Program-made: the position numbers and the translations under genes
Notes under the pieces: generated by a model
The model's input: the letters and a program-made list of their open reading frames with translations, nothing else
What the model was told of the DNA's origin: nothing
Database searches by the model: none
Assembly: GCA_902363835.1 (NCBI GenBank)
Contig: CABJBM010000002.1
Coordinates: 1 to 64,000, forward strand
Origin: Lachnospiraceae bacterium
Lineage (GTDB): Bacteria; Bacillota; Clostridia; Lachnospirales; Lachnospiraceae
Reading direction: 5' to 3'
DNA length: 64,000 nt
In this document: one piece after another, positions 50,068-59,849 of the stretch
Layout of the letters: every line of letters starts with the position of its first letter
Position numbering within the stretch: position 1 is the stretch's first letter

Positions 50068-50659
50068 TTGTCTCATTTCCTTTCTTCAGCTCTCTTATCT
50101 TGTCACGGCATACGGCTGCCGTCTCATAATCCTCAAAGCGCAGCGCCTCTTTTAACCTGGCATCCCACTGAAAGATCTCTTCATGATTGCCCGCGCTTTT
50201 GGGAGATAATGATGCGGTTTCCCCTTGCCGGTCTTCATCTTTTTCTCCGGTTCCCAGGCCTGATGGCATGTAGCCCATCTTTTGGTAAACCGGTGTCTTT
50301 CCCGTGTGGATCACGTTTCCATGAAGCTGCTTTAAGCTGTCCTCCATAAGAGGGCCGAAAACGCTGTAGCAGTCCGCACAGCCAAACCTGCTGTCTCTTA
50401 CAAACTCATCGTAGCTGGTCCCGCAGGACGGACATGCGATCTGATGGAGTTTATCCGGTCCCTGATCCTTATCCTCTATTCCCAAAAGACCGGAAAGCAG
50501 CTTTCCTAAGGGAAACTCCCCGTCAAAAATAGCTGCATACACACCAAAATCCATTTCCTTTGCACACTGGGCACAAAAATGATGTTCTTTCCTTGTGCCA
50601 TTGACAACTTCTGTATATTGAATATTTGCTTCGCGAATCTTACATTTTTCACATAACAT
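50060..50659 (-). CDS. mcsA: McsA, activator of McsB
   Basis: This 199-residue protein binds zinc through four CxxC pairs (CEKC, CAQC, CPSC, CADC) and ends with a UVR motif (FEDYETAAVCRDKIRELKK). It stimulates McsB kinase activity. GGAGG precedes the ATG at 50659. It lies 22 bases after the GntR-type gene and overlaps mcsB by a few bases. Confidence 0.93.
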   Translation of the reverse strand: MLCEKCKIREANIQYTEVVNGTRKEHHFCAQCAKEMDFGVYAAIFDGEFPLGKLLSGLLGIEDKDQGPDKLHQIACPSCGTSYDEFVRDSRFGCADCYSVFGPLMEDSLKQLHGNVIHTGKTPVYQKMGYMPSGLGTGEKDEDRQGETASLSPKSAGNHEEIFQWDARLKEALRFEDYETAAVCRDKIRELKKGNETNA

Positions 50660-50681
50660 AATGAACCTCCAATCCAGTGAA

Positions 50682-51068
50682 TCACTCTTCCTTCTGGCCC
50701 CTTAAAAATGACTGGAATATTTCGTCAACCAGCTGGTGAACCTCTTCACATGACACATTTTTACAGACTCCTCTGGCAAGCACCACACTTAAATCTTTAC
50801 GCATTTCATCAAGGACCTGGATTTTATCCACGTCCAGGGACACTACGGCTCCTTTGCGGCGGTCCAGCTTGACAAACCCTTCCTGTTTCAGCACAGAGTA
50901 CGCCTTATTTACCGTATGCATATTAATACCTATGTTGTCGGCCATCTGGCGTACAGAAGGCAGGGGGTCTCCTTCTCTTATACTTTCTGTGGCGATTCCT
51001 ATGATTATCTGGTTCCGAAGCTGAATGTAGATCGCTTCTTCACTGTTAAAATCAATTTGCAAGAACAT
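50682..51068 (-). CDS. GntR/YtrA-family regulator heading the clp operon
   Basis: This 128-residue protein is a short GntR regulator of the YtrA type: winged helix at residues 10-75 (YIQLRNQIIIGIA, then GDPLPSVRQMADNIGINMHT) and a short helical tail. It takes the first place in the mcsA-mcsB-clpC operon, where CtsR normally sits. The start MFLQIDFN at 51068 is chosen because the longer frame would include the promoter at 51103-51131. It probably represses its own operon. Confidence 0.85.
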   Translation of the reverse strand: MFLQIDFNSEEAIYIQLRNQIIIGIATESIREGDPLPSVRQMADNIGINMHTVNKAYSVLKQEGFVKLDRRKGAVVSLDVDKIQVLDEMRKDLSVVLARGVCKNVSCEEVHQLVDEIFQSFLRGQKEE

Positions 51069-51102
51069 ATTTTCACCATCTTTCGTTATATCTGTTATAC
51101 AC

Positions 51103-51131
51103 ATATTAGCACAAACCGCCGCCTTTTTCAA
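51103..51131 (-). promoter_or_regulatory. Promoter of the clp operon
   Basis: On the minus strand TTGAAA (51126-51131) and TAATAT (51103-51108) are 17 bases apart, with an extended TGC before the -10 box. The start-site region GTGTATAACAGATATAAC could be a GntR operator. No CtsR heptamer repeats are seen. Confidence 0.75.
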
Positions 51132-51336
51132 CATAAAATATAGATTGGTATCATTCCCCTTTTTTCACGTCAATTGTGTCTGTTCTGCTGGTCATTATAT
51201 GGTTAAACCTCATAAATTATAAATTGTTTTTTCTTATGTACCATCCCAAAAATCAGGGATTCCGTACCCATAGCAAAAAAGACAGTAAAATCATATATGG
51301 AATGGAACCGTCAGTTCTCTGTGATAAACGCTTATA

Positions 51337-51366
51337 ACGAAAGCACCTTCATTCAGGTGCTTTCGT
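51337..51366 (-). terminator. Hairpin downstream of the cohesin protein gene
   Basis: A perfect 12-bp stem (51337-51348 with 51355-51366) lies 75 bases past the stop codon at 51441. The T tract is poor. The remaining 51132-51440 gap shows nothing else. Confidence 0.55.
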
Positions 51367-51440
51367 CACTTCCACATTCAATTGTTTGTAATTTAACTAT
51401 TTATCACTCAATTATTTATGGTTCAATTATTTCCAATTCT

Positions 51441-53288
51441 TTAATCATCCAGATCCAGATACTCAAAGTCGTCTTCGTCCTCCGCAGATTCCTCTGGTTC
51501 TATAAAGTGTTTTGGCTCTTTATCAACTGGCCTTGCACTGCCCTTTCCCTTTGGTTTCATGGACTTCCTTACTCCTGAAAATGTCAGATCACGCTCCAGG
51601 TCTTCCAGATCGGTTTCCACAATAAAGTCATCTTCATCCTGAGCTTCCTGTTTCTCTTCCCCGGTATAATCAAGCTCGTCCATATATTCTTCCTCATATT
51701 CCGACTTCATATCGGCTTTGGAGGTCTCAGCTATGGAATTTTCTCTGTCAAACTCTTCCCTGGTATATCTTTTGATCTTGCTTGGCGGGACTTCTTCCTC
51801 CGGTTCCGCCCACAGCCGGTTTTCAGCCGTTTTTTGTTCCTTTCCTTTTCCCAGCCTGTCCTTACGGGGCCGGTCAGGGCCGGATCCGCTTCCTTTTCTC
51901 ACAAGCACGATCACTGCAACCAAAAGGCCAAGAGCCACGACGCTCACTGCGATGAGAATATAGAACTGCATGCGGTAATCCCTGGTGAGTTCATTGTATG
52001 TGTTGGCCATTTTCACATATTCATCATTGGAAACCCCGGAAGCATAATACCTTTGAATGGTTTTTTCGGAGAGATCATAACGGTAGAAATGCTTTTCTCC
52101 GTTCCAGTTCATGGCATAGAACAGGCAATACTGAGGATCAGCCTCTAAATTTTCCACCCAGCTTGTAACACGTACGCCGTCGATATCGGCCTGTCGTTCA
52201 TGGAATCCTTCCGGCACCACCGCATCCCCGTCCAGAGGAATAATGACAATGGCCTTTGCAATGGTCTCCACCTGCACAAACTGGGACCAGGAATCTGCGC
52301 TCTCGTTATAAATATAGAATCCGCCGTTACCTCCGGAATCCTTTAAATAAAGCAGAAGAATGTCTTTTTCCAGCCCTTTTCCGGACATGACTTCTGTTCC
52401 CTTATAGGAATAAGTTCCAGCCTCAAAGCCTTCCGGAAGCGCGGATTCATCAAAGGATGAAGCAATGCTGTATTCGGTTCCGTTAATGGTCACCACTGCA
52501 GCTCCGAATTCAGCCTCAGATGTTTCTGTGTTTCCTCCTGTGGCAGGAGGTGTCTCTCCTCCCTCAGCTTTTTTCACATCAATGGTGTAATTCTTAACGG
52601 TCTGCCCATCTTCCGCAGTTACCTTTACAACCACCTGGTTTTCCCCGGCCTTTAAGCCCTTTTCTCCCTGAAGGGTCACATGGGCCCCGGCATTGGCTGC
52701 CACCGCATTTACTACCAGGTCCGTGGTGTTTGCATCAACCTCTGCCGTATAGCTGTCAACAGAAGCAGAAAACGCCGGAGTCAGGGTTCCTGGGGAAATC
52801 TTTAATGATTTCAGCGTTGCATCCTTTGAATACGTGGCAGGTGATGTGACCTTTACCGACGAGCTCCCCTGCTTGCTTAAAGTAAGGGCCTGGGAATCCA
52901 CATCATAGATTTCCTGGGAAGTTACGCTGATCTGGGTATTTCCTGCCTGAAGGGCCTTAAATTTCAGGGTAAAGCTAAAGGATTTCTGATTGGCGGAATC
53001 CATGGTTCCCAAAACCTTAATAGCCCCTGCGCCGCCGTTTGCATTGGTTCCGCTGACAAATTCCAAAATATTGGGATCATAAGCCAGCATGATTTCAGCC
53101 GTGCCCAAAGAGCTGTCACTGGTCACTTTCATGTTTACCGTCACTTCGTTCCCAACCATAACCGATGGGTCGGAAAACGCGATCTTTGCATCCGCTGCCC
53201 AGGATACCAGCTGTCCGGCAGGACCGGTCAGAGCAATCACACAGGCCAGCATTAAACCAACCGTCAGTTTTTTTAGTTTCCTATTCAT
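51441..53288 (-). CDS. Membrane-anchored cohesin-domain protein
   Basis: This 615-residue protein has a signal peptide (1-31), a cohesin-like domain (about 33-148; FSDPSVMVGNEVTVNMKV and GTAEIMLAYDPNILEFVSG), a cadherin-like sandwich (about 155-240; DATLKSLKISPGTLTPAFS), an unassigned extracellular region (260-430), one membrane helix (441-463) and an acidic cytoplasmic tail of about 150 residues. Cohesins bind dockerins, and the gene directly upstream ends in a dockerin. The 24-base gap makes an operon. It probably holds that wall hydrolase at the membrane; the tail could signal inward. It is not part of a visible cellulosome. Confidence 0.8.
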   Translation of the reverse strand: MNRKLKKLTVGLMLACVIALTGPAGQLVSWAADAKIAFSDPSVMVGNEVTVNMKVTSDSSLGTAEIMLAYDPNILEFVSGTNANGGAGAIKVLGTMDSANQKSFSFTLKFKALQAGNTQISVTSQEIYDVDSQALTLSKQGSSSVKVTSPATYSKDATLKSLKISPGTLTPAFSASVDSYTAEVDANTTDLVVNAVAANAGAHVTLQGEKGLKAGENQVVVKVTAEDGQTVKNYTIDVKKAEGGETPPATGGNTETSEAEFGAAVVTINGTEYSIASSFDESALPEGFEAGTYSYKGTEVMSGKGLEKDILLLYLKDSGGNGGFYIYNESADSWSQFVQVETIAKAIVIIPLDGDAVVPEGFHERQADIDGVRVTSWVENLEADPQYCLFYAMNWNGEKHFYRYDLSEKTIQRYYASGVSNDEYVKMANTYNELTRDYRMQFYILIAVSVVALGLLVAVIVLVRKGSGSGPDRPRKDRLGKGKEQKTAENRLWAEPEEEVPPSKIKRYTREEFDRENSIAETSKADMKSEYEEEYMDELDYTGEEKQEAQDEDDFIVETDLEDLERDLTFSGVRKSMKPKGKGSARPVDKEPKHFIEPEESAEDEDDFEYLDLDD

Positions 53289-53312
53289 ATTGTCTCCTAT
53301 TTCTGCCGGACA

Positions 53313-55616
53313 TTAAAGTCCGAGGATTTTTTTCTGCAAAAGCAGAAGATCCTGTGAATTCACTTTGCCGTCTCCATTAAGATCGGCTGCCAGCTTGCCC
53401 TTCTCAGACATGGTTTCCAAGTTGAGAAGATAGCGCTGAAGCTTCAGAACATCCAGGCTGTTTATTTTTCCGTCTCCATTGACATCACCTTTTGCATAAG
53501 CAGAGGACTGGCCGGCAGCAGAAGAAGCCTGTGTCTGCTGCGGGCTGGCGGAAGCTGCTTCCGTCGCCTTAATATCGGTTCCTGGTCCAAGGGATATGAC
53601 TCCCGTGGAGGTCTGCACGGAAATATTGGCGGAACCATCAGGTGCTATGGTCACATTGCTTCCTCCCGGTGTGCCTCCATTGTCCGTACCGGAAGAAGGC
53701 TTGGATACTCCTGGCCCACTGCTGCCGCCAGGACCGGAAGAGGTATTTCCGCCGGGGGTTGCACCAACGCCTGAGGAATAAGTGGGACCATTGTTCTGGC
53801 GTACCACATGGAGAATGTATTCCCTGACACTGCCGTTTTGAGCGGTAACTGCCACCCTTATATCATTATTGCCGCTTGAAAGCGTAACTGTCCCGGTTCC
53901 GCCTACAGAAGCCAGGGAACTGAGCGGAGTTGCATACACGTTAATGTTTGATACCCCGGGATCTACAATCAGGTTGTATTCCATCGTATCACGGCTAAAG
54001 GTGGGAGTCATGGCAAATCCCTCCACGCTTAAGCCGGACAGCTTATTATTGGGATTGCCGTCGCCCGTAGGCTGGCTGCAGGCATTTTCAGGCATGTTGT
54101 TATAAACAGGGATCTTAAATTCAAGCTCTGTCTGTTTCATGTCACTGTTATAAGCCTTTGAATAAACAGCACCCTCTGATGCAGCTCCCTGCACATTGGT
54201 CATATACTGGTGCTTATATAAATTAGACCCCTGTACATTAAACTTCTTCAGATAAAAGGTATCCTGCCCAACTTTTACATAGTTATTACCATAATAGAAA
54301 GCTCCGCCTAAAATTGATTTTTCAGGAGAATTCCACGGTCTTTCATAATTGCCGGACTGGGATGCCCACCATAAGCCTCTTTGCACCGCGGTCATGGTTC
54401 CGGACTGATAGGCTTCTATATTAAAAAAATTATAATATCCTTCGTAACCAGGTTCTGTTCCTGAAACGCTTTTGCCTGTTCCGGAAGATCCCTGCTCCTG
54501 AATGATCATTGCCGCAAGAACGTATGGGTTCACCCCTGATTGGGCTGCCGCATTCATGATCATATTCACATAACCGCTGCTGCCTGTAACCGTTCCTGTC
54601 GTATTGGAGGAGGAAGGTCCTGTAAGGCTGGCTCCAGGCCCGTATTCCATGAGAACGGGAAGATTCTTCGGCGTAATGGAGGCCTGAGGTCCTTCCAGGC
54701 TGACGTTTCCTGAACCGGATTCCGTCCCTGCTCCGGTGGATGGGCTGATGGCAGCTCCGGGCCCTATGGCAGCCCCAGGTCCGACGGCATCGCCTCCTCC
54801 GGAAGAGCTGTCCGTGTTTCCCGGCGCACTGCTGCTGCCTCCGCTGGAAGATTCACCGGATAAAAACGTCCCTTTTACCATAGTCTTTAAGCCATCCGCC
54901 GTGTGCTTGCTGCTGTCATATGTATGGGTCATAAACTGAAATACATTGGTTTCATCAAGGAAATTTCTGGGATCCATATAATATTTTACAATATCTTCAG
55001 AAGCCGTGACCCAGGTGCTTCCGTCATATCCGATCCATGTGCTGGTGTCCCAGTTATAAGCACCGTCTACCGTAGATTTCCAGGATGACAGGCTGTTGGT
55101 GTGAACCAGGGTCTTTCCTGCCTTGCTTTCCTCCTTAACGGCCGTGTTCCAGTCCAGATTCGTTTGCTGTGCCCGGAACACCCACTTGGGATACTGGGCG
55201 TGAAGCGCACGCAGCTTTACCTTATAGCTTTCCGGAAATCCTTCTGCCGTAAGACGGGATTCAAAGTCCGCATCATTGGTGTAGGATGCGGGAAACCGAA
55301 GAAAGCTTTTAGAGACATATCCGGTAACTGCCTGGCCGCCTGAACCGGATACCCGGATCTGATACCAGAGAGCTCCATCCGAAGCGTTCTTTTCATCGGT
55401 CACAGTTACGGACGCCCCGTTCGTTAACTTTGTAACAACCGAATAAGTTGTACCCGGGCCGCTTCTCACATTCAGTGTGGTGGCATTTACGGTTGCCGCC
55501 TTTTCCGTATAGGCGTACGCATTTATGTATGGCGAAATAACTCCTGCATAAGAGTCCATCACCAGGACACTGGCCAGAATAAGGGCCATCTTACGAGCTT
55601 TTTTATACTTTTTCAT
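53313..55616 (-). CDS. Secreted glucosaminidase-type autolysin with C-terminal dockerin
   Basis: This 767-residue protein has a signal peptide, an SH3b domain (about 40-108; TTLNVRSGPGTTYSVVTKL), a segment typical of clostridial glucosaminidases (120-250), a low-complexity linker, the glucosaminidase domain (345-490; MIIQEQGSSGTG with likely catalytic Glu374), a cadherin-like sandwich (525-605) and a type I dockerin (708-767). The dockerin has two calcium loops, GDVNGDGKINSLDVLKLQRY and DLNGDGKVNSQDLLLLQ. It should cut peptidoglycan glycan strands. The start at 55616 follows GGGAGAAA. Confidence 0.88.
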   Translation of the reverse strand: MKKYKKARKMALILASVLVMDSYAGVISPYINAYAYTEKAATVNATTLNVRSGPGTTYSVVTKLTNGASVTVTDEKNASDGALWYQIRVSGSGGQAVTGYVSKSFLRFPASYTNDADFESRLTAEGFPESYKVKLRALHAQYPKWVFRAQQTNLDWNTAVKEESKAGKTLVHTNSLSSWKSTVDGAYNWDTSTWIGYDGSTWVTASEDIVKYYMDPRNFLDETNVFQFMTHTYDSSKHTADGLKTMVKGTFLSGESSSGGSSSAPGNTDSSSGGGDAVGPGAAIGPGAAISPSTGAGTESGSGNVSLEGPQASITPKNLPVLMEYGPGASLTGPSSSNTTGTVTGSSGYVNMIMNAAAQSGVNPYVLAAMIIQEQGSSGTGKSVSGTEPGYEGYYNFFNIEAYQSGTMTAVQRGLWWASQSGNYERPWNSPEKSILGGAFYYGNNYVKVGQDTFYLKKFNVQGSNLYKHQYMTNVQGAASEGAVYSKAYNSDMKQTELEFKIPVYNNMPENACSQPTGDGNPNNKLSGLSVEGFAMTPTFSRDTMEYNLIVDPGVSNINVYATPLSSLASVGGTGTVTLSSGNNDIRVAVTAQNGSVREYILHVVRQNNGPTYSSGVGATPGGNTSSGPGGSSGPGVSKPSSGTDNGGTPGGSNVTIAPDGSANISVQTSTGVISLGPGTDIKATEAASASPQQTQASSAAGQSSAYAKGDVNGDGKINSLDVLKLQRYLLNLETMSEKGKLAADLNGDGKVNSQDLLLLQKKILGL

Positions 55617-55781
55617 CTGTTTCTCCCAATATGTCCTCTTGTATTTATGAATTTCCAATTACATGTAAATTATACATTTATTTATTATAATGACAAATGA
55701 TACCATGTGTCAACTGAATCAGCTAAAGTTCAGACAAATGGAAATATTTGTAAGAAAATCTTTATACTTAGAAAAGGGAAT

Positions 55782-55815
55782 AAAAAAGCCCCCCAAAACC
55801 TGGGAGGCCTTTTTT
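55782..55815 (-). terminator. Terminator of the decarboxylase operon
   Basis: A 13-bp stem (55782-55794 with 55802-55815) is rich in G/C inside and A/T outside, with six T at the 3' end on the minus strand. It follows the oadA-like stop. Confidence 0.85.
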
Positions 55816-55822
55816 ATAAAAA

Positions 55823-57235
55823 CTATACGGGATAAACCTTGTTTTCCTTATCTGCCATGGAAGGGTCCACGCCGGTCTGCTGGGCGGCCCTGTACTCAAA
55901 AAATTCCTTTGCAACATTGGGGAACAGGGCGTAAGACAATACATCTTCATCCTGCTGCTTCCACTGAGCGCAATCCTTTTCAAACTGAGCAAGCTGGGGA
56001 GCAATCAAATCCGCCGGGCGGCAGGTGATGGGCGTCTCATCGCCGATGATCTTTTTCTGCACCTCCGGGTTAAAGGGCTTTACCGTCTGTCCGAATTCTC
56101 CTAAGAATATCTTCTTCGTCTCTTTTGTCACGATTTTATAGCGTTCTCCGCTTATGACATTCAGCACAGCCTGGGTTCCAACGATCTGGGATGATGGAGT
56201 AACAAGAGGCGGTTCCCCGAAATCCTTTCTTACCCTGGGAATCTCCTGAAGAACTTCCATATACCTGTCTTCCTGGCCTGCTTCCTTTAACTGGCTGACC
56301 AGATTGGAAAGCATGCCTCCGGGCACCTGATACTGAAGGGTCTTAATATCCACGCCCAATACCTTGGGATTCAGACGTCCGCTCTTTAAAGCCTCTTCTC
56401 TGACCGGCAGGAAGTATGCACAAATTTCTGCCAGAAGGTTCTGGTCAAAACCCGTGTCATAGGGCGTGTCACGGAAGGTCTCCACCATAACCTCTGTAGC
56501 AGGCTGGCTGGTTCCAAGGGCTAGGGGCGACATTGCGGTATCAATGATATCGCAGCCGGCTTCCACTCCCTTTAAATAGGTCATGGAAGCAACACCGGAA
56601 GTATAATGGGTGTGTAAGTCAATGGGAAGCTTTGTGGATTCCTTTAAGGCCCGCACCAGTTCGTCGGCCTTGTAAGGAGTTAAAAGCCCTGCCATATCCT
56701 TGATGCCGATGGAATCAGCTCCCATATCCTCGATCCTTTTTGCAATGTCCTTCCAGTAATCCAAGGTATAGGCCTCTCCCAGGGTATAGCTTAAGGCTAC
56801 CTGTGCATGGCCTTTTTCTCTGTTGCAGGCGGTTACTGCTGTCTGTAAGTTGCGCAGATCATTAAAGCAGTCAAAGATACGGATGATATCAATTCCGTTG
56901 GCCAGGGACTTCTGGACAAAATACTCTACCACATCATCTGCATAATGGTTATAGCCCAGAATATTCTGTCCACGGAACAGCATCTGCAGCTTTGTATTTT
57001 TAAAGCCATCCCTCAGCTTTCTCAGCCTTATCCAGGGATCTTCCTTTAGAAAGCGCAGGCATGCATCAAAGGTTGCGCCGCCCCAGCATTCTACTGCATG
57101 ATAACCAACCTGATCCATCTTTTCCACAATGGGAAGCATCTGATCGGTGGTCATTCTTGTAGCAAGCAAAGACTGGTGAGCATCACGAAGGACTGTCTCC
57201 ACAATCTTAACCGGCCTTTTTTCTATTTCTGCCAT
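55823..57235 (-). CDS. oadA: Oxaloacetate decarboxylase alpha / pyruvate carboxylase subunit B-type carboxyltransferase
   Basis: This 470-residue protein is the carboxyltransferase that moves CO2 between oxaloacetate and biotin. ETVLRDAHQSLLATRM at the N-terminus holds the metal-binding Asp; the metal-site histidines are in DLHTHYTSG and the biotin lysine site in IGIKDMAGLL. The biotin domain is not fused but encoded separately three genes upstream (58600-59040). It is the last gene of a five-gene operon. Confidence 0.93.
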   Translation of the reverse strand: MAEIEKRPVKIVETVLRDAHQSLLATRMTTDQMLPIVEKMDQVGYHAVECWGGATFDACLRFLKEDPWIRLRKLRDGFKNTKLQMLFRGQNILGYNHYADDVVEYFVQKSLANGIDIIRIFDCFNDLRNLQTAVTACNREKGHAQVALSYTLGEAYTLDYWKDIAKRIEDMGADSIGIKDMAGLLTPYKADELVRALKESTKLPIDLHTHYTSGVASMTYLKGVEAGCDIIDTAMSPLALGTSQPATEVMVETFRDTPYDTGFDQNLLAEICAYFLPVREEALKSGRLNPKVLGVDIKTLQYQVPGGMLSNLVSQLKEAGQEDRYMEVLQEIPRVRKDFGEPPLVTPSSQIVGTQAVLNVISGERYKIVTKETKKIFLGEFGQTVKPFNPEVQKKIIGDETPITCRPADLIAPQLAQFEKDCAQWKQQDEDVLSYALFPNVAKEFFEYRAAQQTGVDPSMADKENKVYPV

Positions 57236-57274
57236 TGTCTTACCTCCTGGTTATTGTTTATTCTTCTGATTACC

Positions 57275-57295
57275 GGAAAGGCTTAAAGCCTTTCC
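57275..57295 (-). other. Hairpin between oadB and oadA
   Basis: GGAAAGGC and GCCTTTCC form a perfect 8-bp stem in the 68-base gap between two operon genes. It has no T run and may affect mRNA stability or the ratio of the two proteins. Confidence 0.5.
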
Positions 57296-57303
57296 GCGGG
57301 AAA

Positions 57304-58452
57304 TTATCTTACTCCGAATATTGCCATAAATGTACCGGCTGCAACCGCAGTTCCGATAACACCTGCCACGTTAGGTCCCATGGCATGCATCAGCAGGAAA
57401 TTGGTGGGATCAGCTTCAGAGCCAACCTTTTGGGATACGCGGGCCGACATTGGGACGGCAGATACGCCTGCAGAACCAATGAGAGGATTTACCTTGCCGC
57501 CGGAAACCTTGCACATCAGTTTGCCAAAAAGCACGCCTGCCGCTGTTCCTATCGCAAATGCCACCAGCCCCAGAACAACGATCTTAATGGTGTTTAAGTT
57601 CAGGAATGCTTCTGCACTTGTAGTGGCGCCTACGGAAGTTCCCAAAAGGATTACCACAATGTACATCATGGCATTGCCTGCGGTCTCTGTCAGCTGCTTC
57701 ACCACGCCGGATTCCTTAAATAAATTGCCTAACATCAGCATTCCCACCAGAGGAGCTGTTGTGGGAAGAATGAGGCATACCACCGTTGTTACGATGATTG
57801 GGAACAAGATCCTTTCAAGCCTTGACACGGGGCGAAGCTGTTCCATCTTGATCTTTCTCTCTTTTTCCGTGGTCAGAAGCTTCATGATCGGCGGCTGGAT
57901 AATGGGCACCAGCGCCATATAGGAATAGGCTGCAACCGCAATGGGACCCATAAGGGCAGTCATTCCCAGCTTTCCTGCAAGGAATATGGAAGTCGGCCCA
58001 TCGGCCCCTCCTATGATGGAGATTGCAGCAGCAGCCTTATCGTTAAAGCCCATAAAAATGGCGAGAAAATAAGCAGTATAGATTCCAAACTGGGCTGCCG
58101 CTCCCAAAAGGAAACTCTTTGGATTTGCGATCAAAGGACCAAAATCCGTCATGGCTCCCACGCCCATAAAAATCAGGGGAGGCAGGATGCCCCATTCATC
58201 CAGTTTAAAGAAATAATGCAGCAGTCCGCCCCCGGAACCATCCGGTCCAGCCTCCTTCATAATATCCGGATAGATATTCACCAACAGCATACCAAAGGAA
58301 ATCGGCACCAGAAGCAGGGGCTCAAAGCCTTTCCTGATAGCCAGGTATAAAAATATAAAGGCTACAAGGATCATGATCATATTTCCTGCTGTCAGGTTAA
58401 AAAACGCGGTCTGCTGAAGAAGATTGGTAAAGGTATTACTAATATAATCCAT
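57304..58452 (-). CDS. oadB: Na+-translocating decarboxylase beta subunit
   Basis: This 382-residue membrane protein decarboxylates carboxy-biotin and pumps Na+ outward. It has about nine to eleven membrane spans and the conserved [15 protein letters not shown] and [10 protein letters not shown] segments. [22 protein letters not shown] sequence ([19 protein letters not shown]) near residue 325 is typical. AGGGAT lies before the ATG. It serves both carboxyltransferases of the operon, in principle. Confidence 0.95.
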   Translation of the reverse strand: MDYISNTFTNLLQQTAFFNLTAGNMIMILVAFIFLYLAIRKGFEPLLLVPISFGMLLVNIYPDIMKEAGPDGSGGGLLHYFFKLDEWGILPPLIFMGVGAMTDFGPLIANPKSFLLGAAAQFGIYTAYFLAIFMGFNDKAAAAISIIGGADGPTSIFLAGKLGMTALMGPIAVAAYSYMALVPIIQPPIMKLLTTEKERKIKMEQLRPVSRLERILFPIIVTTVVCLILPTTAPLVGMLMLGNLFKESGVVKQLTETAGNAMMYIVVILLGTSVGATTSAEAFLNLNTIKIVVLGLVAFAIGTAAGVLFGKLMCKVSGGKVNPLIGSAGVSAVPMSARVSQKVGSEADPTNFLLMHAMGPNVAGVIGTAVAAGTFMAIFGVR

Positions 58453-58599
58453 GTTAATCCCTCCATATGGAATCCGCCCTGTTTATTTTTTCAGCGGATA
58501 CCATTGTTTTGATTTAAGGAAGTCCGATTCGCTTGGCTGTTCATCGAACTACCGATTTTCCAAATTCAAGCTGCGTTTCACTGGCTTTTATTAAGAAAA

Positions 58600-59040
58600 T
58601 CATGCCAATGTAGCCAAGGTTGCTCCTGCTTCTACTGAATCGCCGGTTGCTACATGAATGCTGGCAACTGTTCCATCGGAGGGTGCCACGATTTCGTTCT
58701 CCATTTTCATAGCCTCAAGCACAACCAGCACATCGCCCCGCTTAACGGCCTGACCTGCACCGGCCTTAACGCCCAGAATCTTACCAGGCATGGGAGCCGC
58801 CACCTTTACAGAGCCTTCTGCGCCTGCGCTGGCTGCCTTTATTGGAGCCGGAGCCGGGGCTGTCGCTGGAGTTGGGACTGCCACAGGGGCCGGAGCCGCT
58901 GCAGGTACAGGAGCTGCTGCCGGCGCAAAAGCTGCAGGAGCTGCCGCTCTGTTAGCTGCTGCCGGTATGCCTGTGGATGGACCTTCTTCTACGGTTACCT
59001 CATAAACATTTCCGTTAACTGTAATTGTATAATTCTTCAT
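58600..59040 (-). CDS. Biotin carrier protein of the decarboxylase
   Basis: This 146-residue protein has a short N-terminal strand region (MKNYTITVNGNVYEVTVEE), a long Ala-Pro linker (residues 25-72) and a biotinyl domain with EAMKMEN near residue 113, where the Lys carries biotin. The flexible linker lets biotin swing between the carboxyltransferase and the membrane subunit. AGGAGG precedes the ATG. There is a 147-base gap to oadB. Confidence 0.95.
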   Translation of the reverse strand: MKNYTITVNGNVYEVTVEEGPSTGIPAAANRAAAPAAFAPAAAPVPAAAPAPVAVPTPATAPAPAPIKAASAGAEGSVKVAAPMPGKILGVKAGAGQAVKRGDVLVVLEAMKMENEIVAPSDGTVASIHVATGDSVEAGATLATLA

Positions 59041-59061
59041 GATGATCTTCCTCCTGATTGA

Positions 59062-59832
59062 TTAAGCTTTTTTCCATTTACCGGCCGGTGCGCGTTTGAT
59101 CGAACGGACCACCAGATCCTTTGGCGAACGCCCTGTGGATGCTGCAATCGCTGCAGTGATCACTGCTACCAGCTCTAAATCATCCACAAGTTCTAATTTC
59201 TTTTCTGCTGCTGGGGCAGGAGCCGCAGGAATCGGCGGGGAAGCAGGTTCCTGTTCCGTGCCCTTCATCTTTGTTTCAAGTTTACCGATATACCGAAAAC
59301 CGCCGATGAGCAGGCTGATGAAAATCAGTACGATAAACACGGTTCCCATTCCCATAAGGGTATTGAACACGGCCTTTTCCATCCGTTCTCCCAAGGTATA
59401 TTCCGGCACAAACGCCACACTGGTGATCTTCGTGAGCTTTGAATCCGTTGTAATGGAAAATTCCATATTCCTGTTTTCAAATGCTGCATCAACCGTGGCA
59501 CTGTATCCATGATTAATGGCCTCTACCTTCACCGTATCGCCAATGGATACCAGGGCTCCAAGCTCATTCTTTATATTCACCCAGGAATCCACGCCCTCTG
59601 CCAGGGCAGCATACTCATCCTGAGCCAGCATGTTCTTCTTAAATTCAGCTACCTGGCTGTCTTCAAGGCCGATATACAGTTCCAGGAAAGAGCCGGGAAG
59701 CTGTTCCATCTGCGCCTGAATGCCGGCATTGACTTCTTCTGATGCGGTATCGGCTTTGCTGCATGCAGATAAGGAAAAGAGGCTGACTGCCATAACAAGT
59801 CCCAATACTGCTGATTTTATATTCAGTTTCAT
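59062..59832 (-). CDS. OadG-family subunit with N-terminal lipoprotein-like part
   Basis: This 256-residue protein ends like the gamma/delta subunits of Na+ pumps: one membrane helix (about 138-158; MGMGTVFIVLIFISLLIGGF), then a Pro-Ala linker and VAVITAAIAASTGRSPKDLV. Unlike usual short OadG it has an extra extracellular part of about 110 residues after a lipobox-like LFSLSACSK. It probably anchors the carboxyltransferase to the membrane. The extra domain is unexplained. It lies between mmdA (17 bases) and the biotin carrier (21 bases). Confidence 0.85.
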   Translation of the reverse strand: MKLNIKSAVLGLVMAVSLFSLSACSKADTASEEVNAGIQAQMEQLPGSFLELYIGLEDSQVAEFKKNMLAQDEYAALAEGVDSWVNIKNELGALVSIGDTVKVEAINHGYSATVDAAFENRNMEFSITTDSKLTKITSVAFVPEYTLGERMEKAVFNTLMGMGTVFIVLIFISLLIGGFRYIGKLETKMKGTEQEPASPPIPAAPAPAAEKKLELVDDLELVAVITAAIAASTGRSPKDLVVRSIKRAPAGKWKKA

Positions 59833-59849
59833 ATACCTGTCACCTCATT

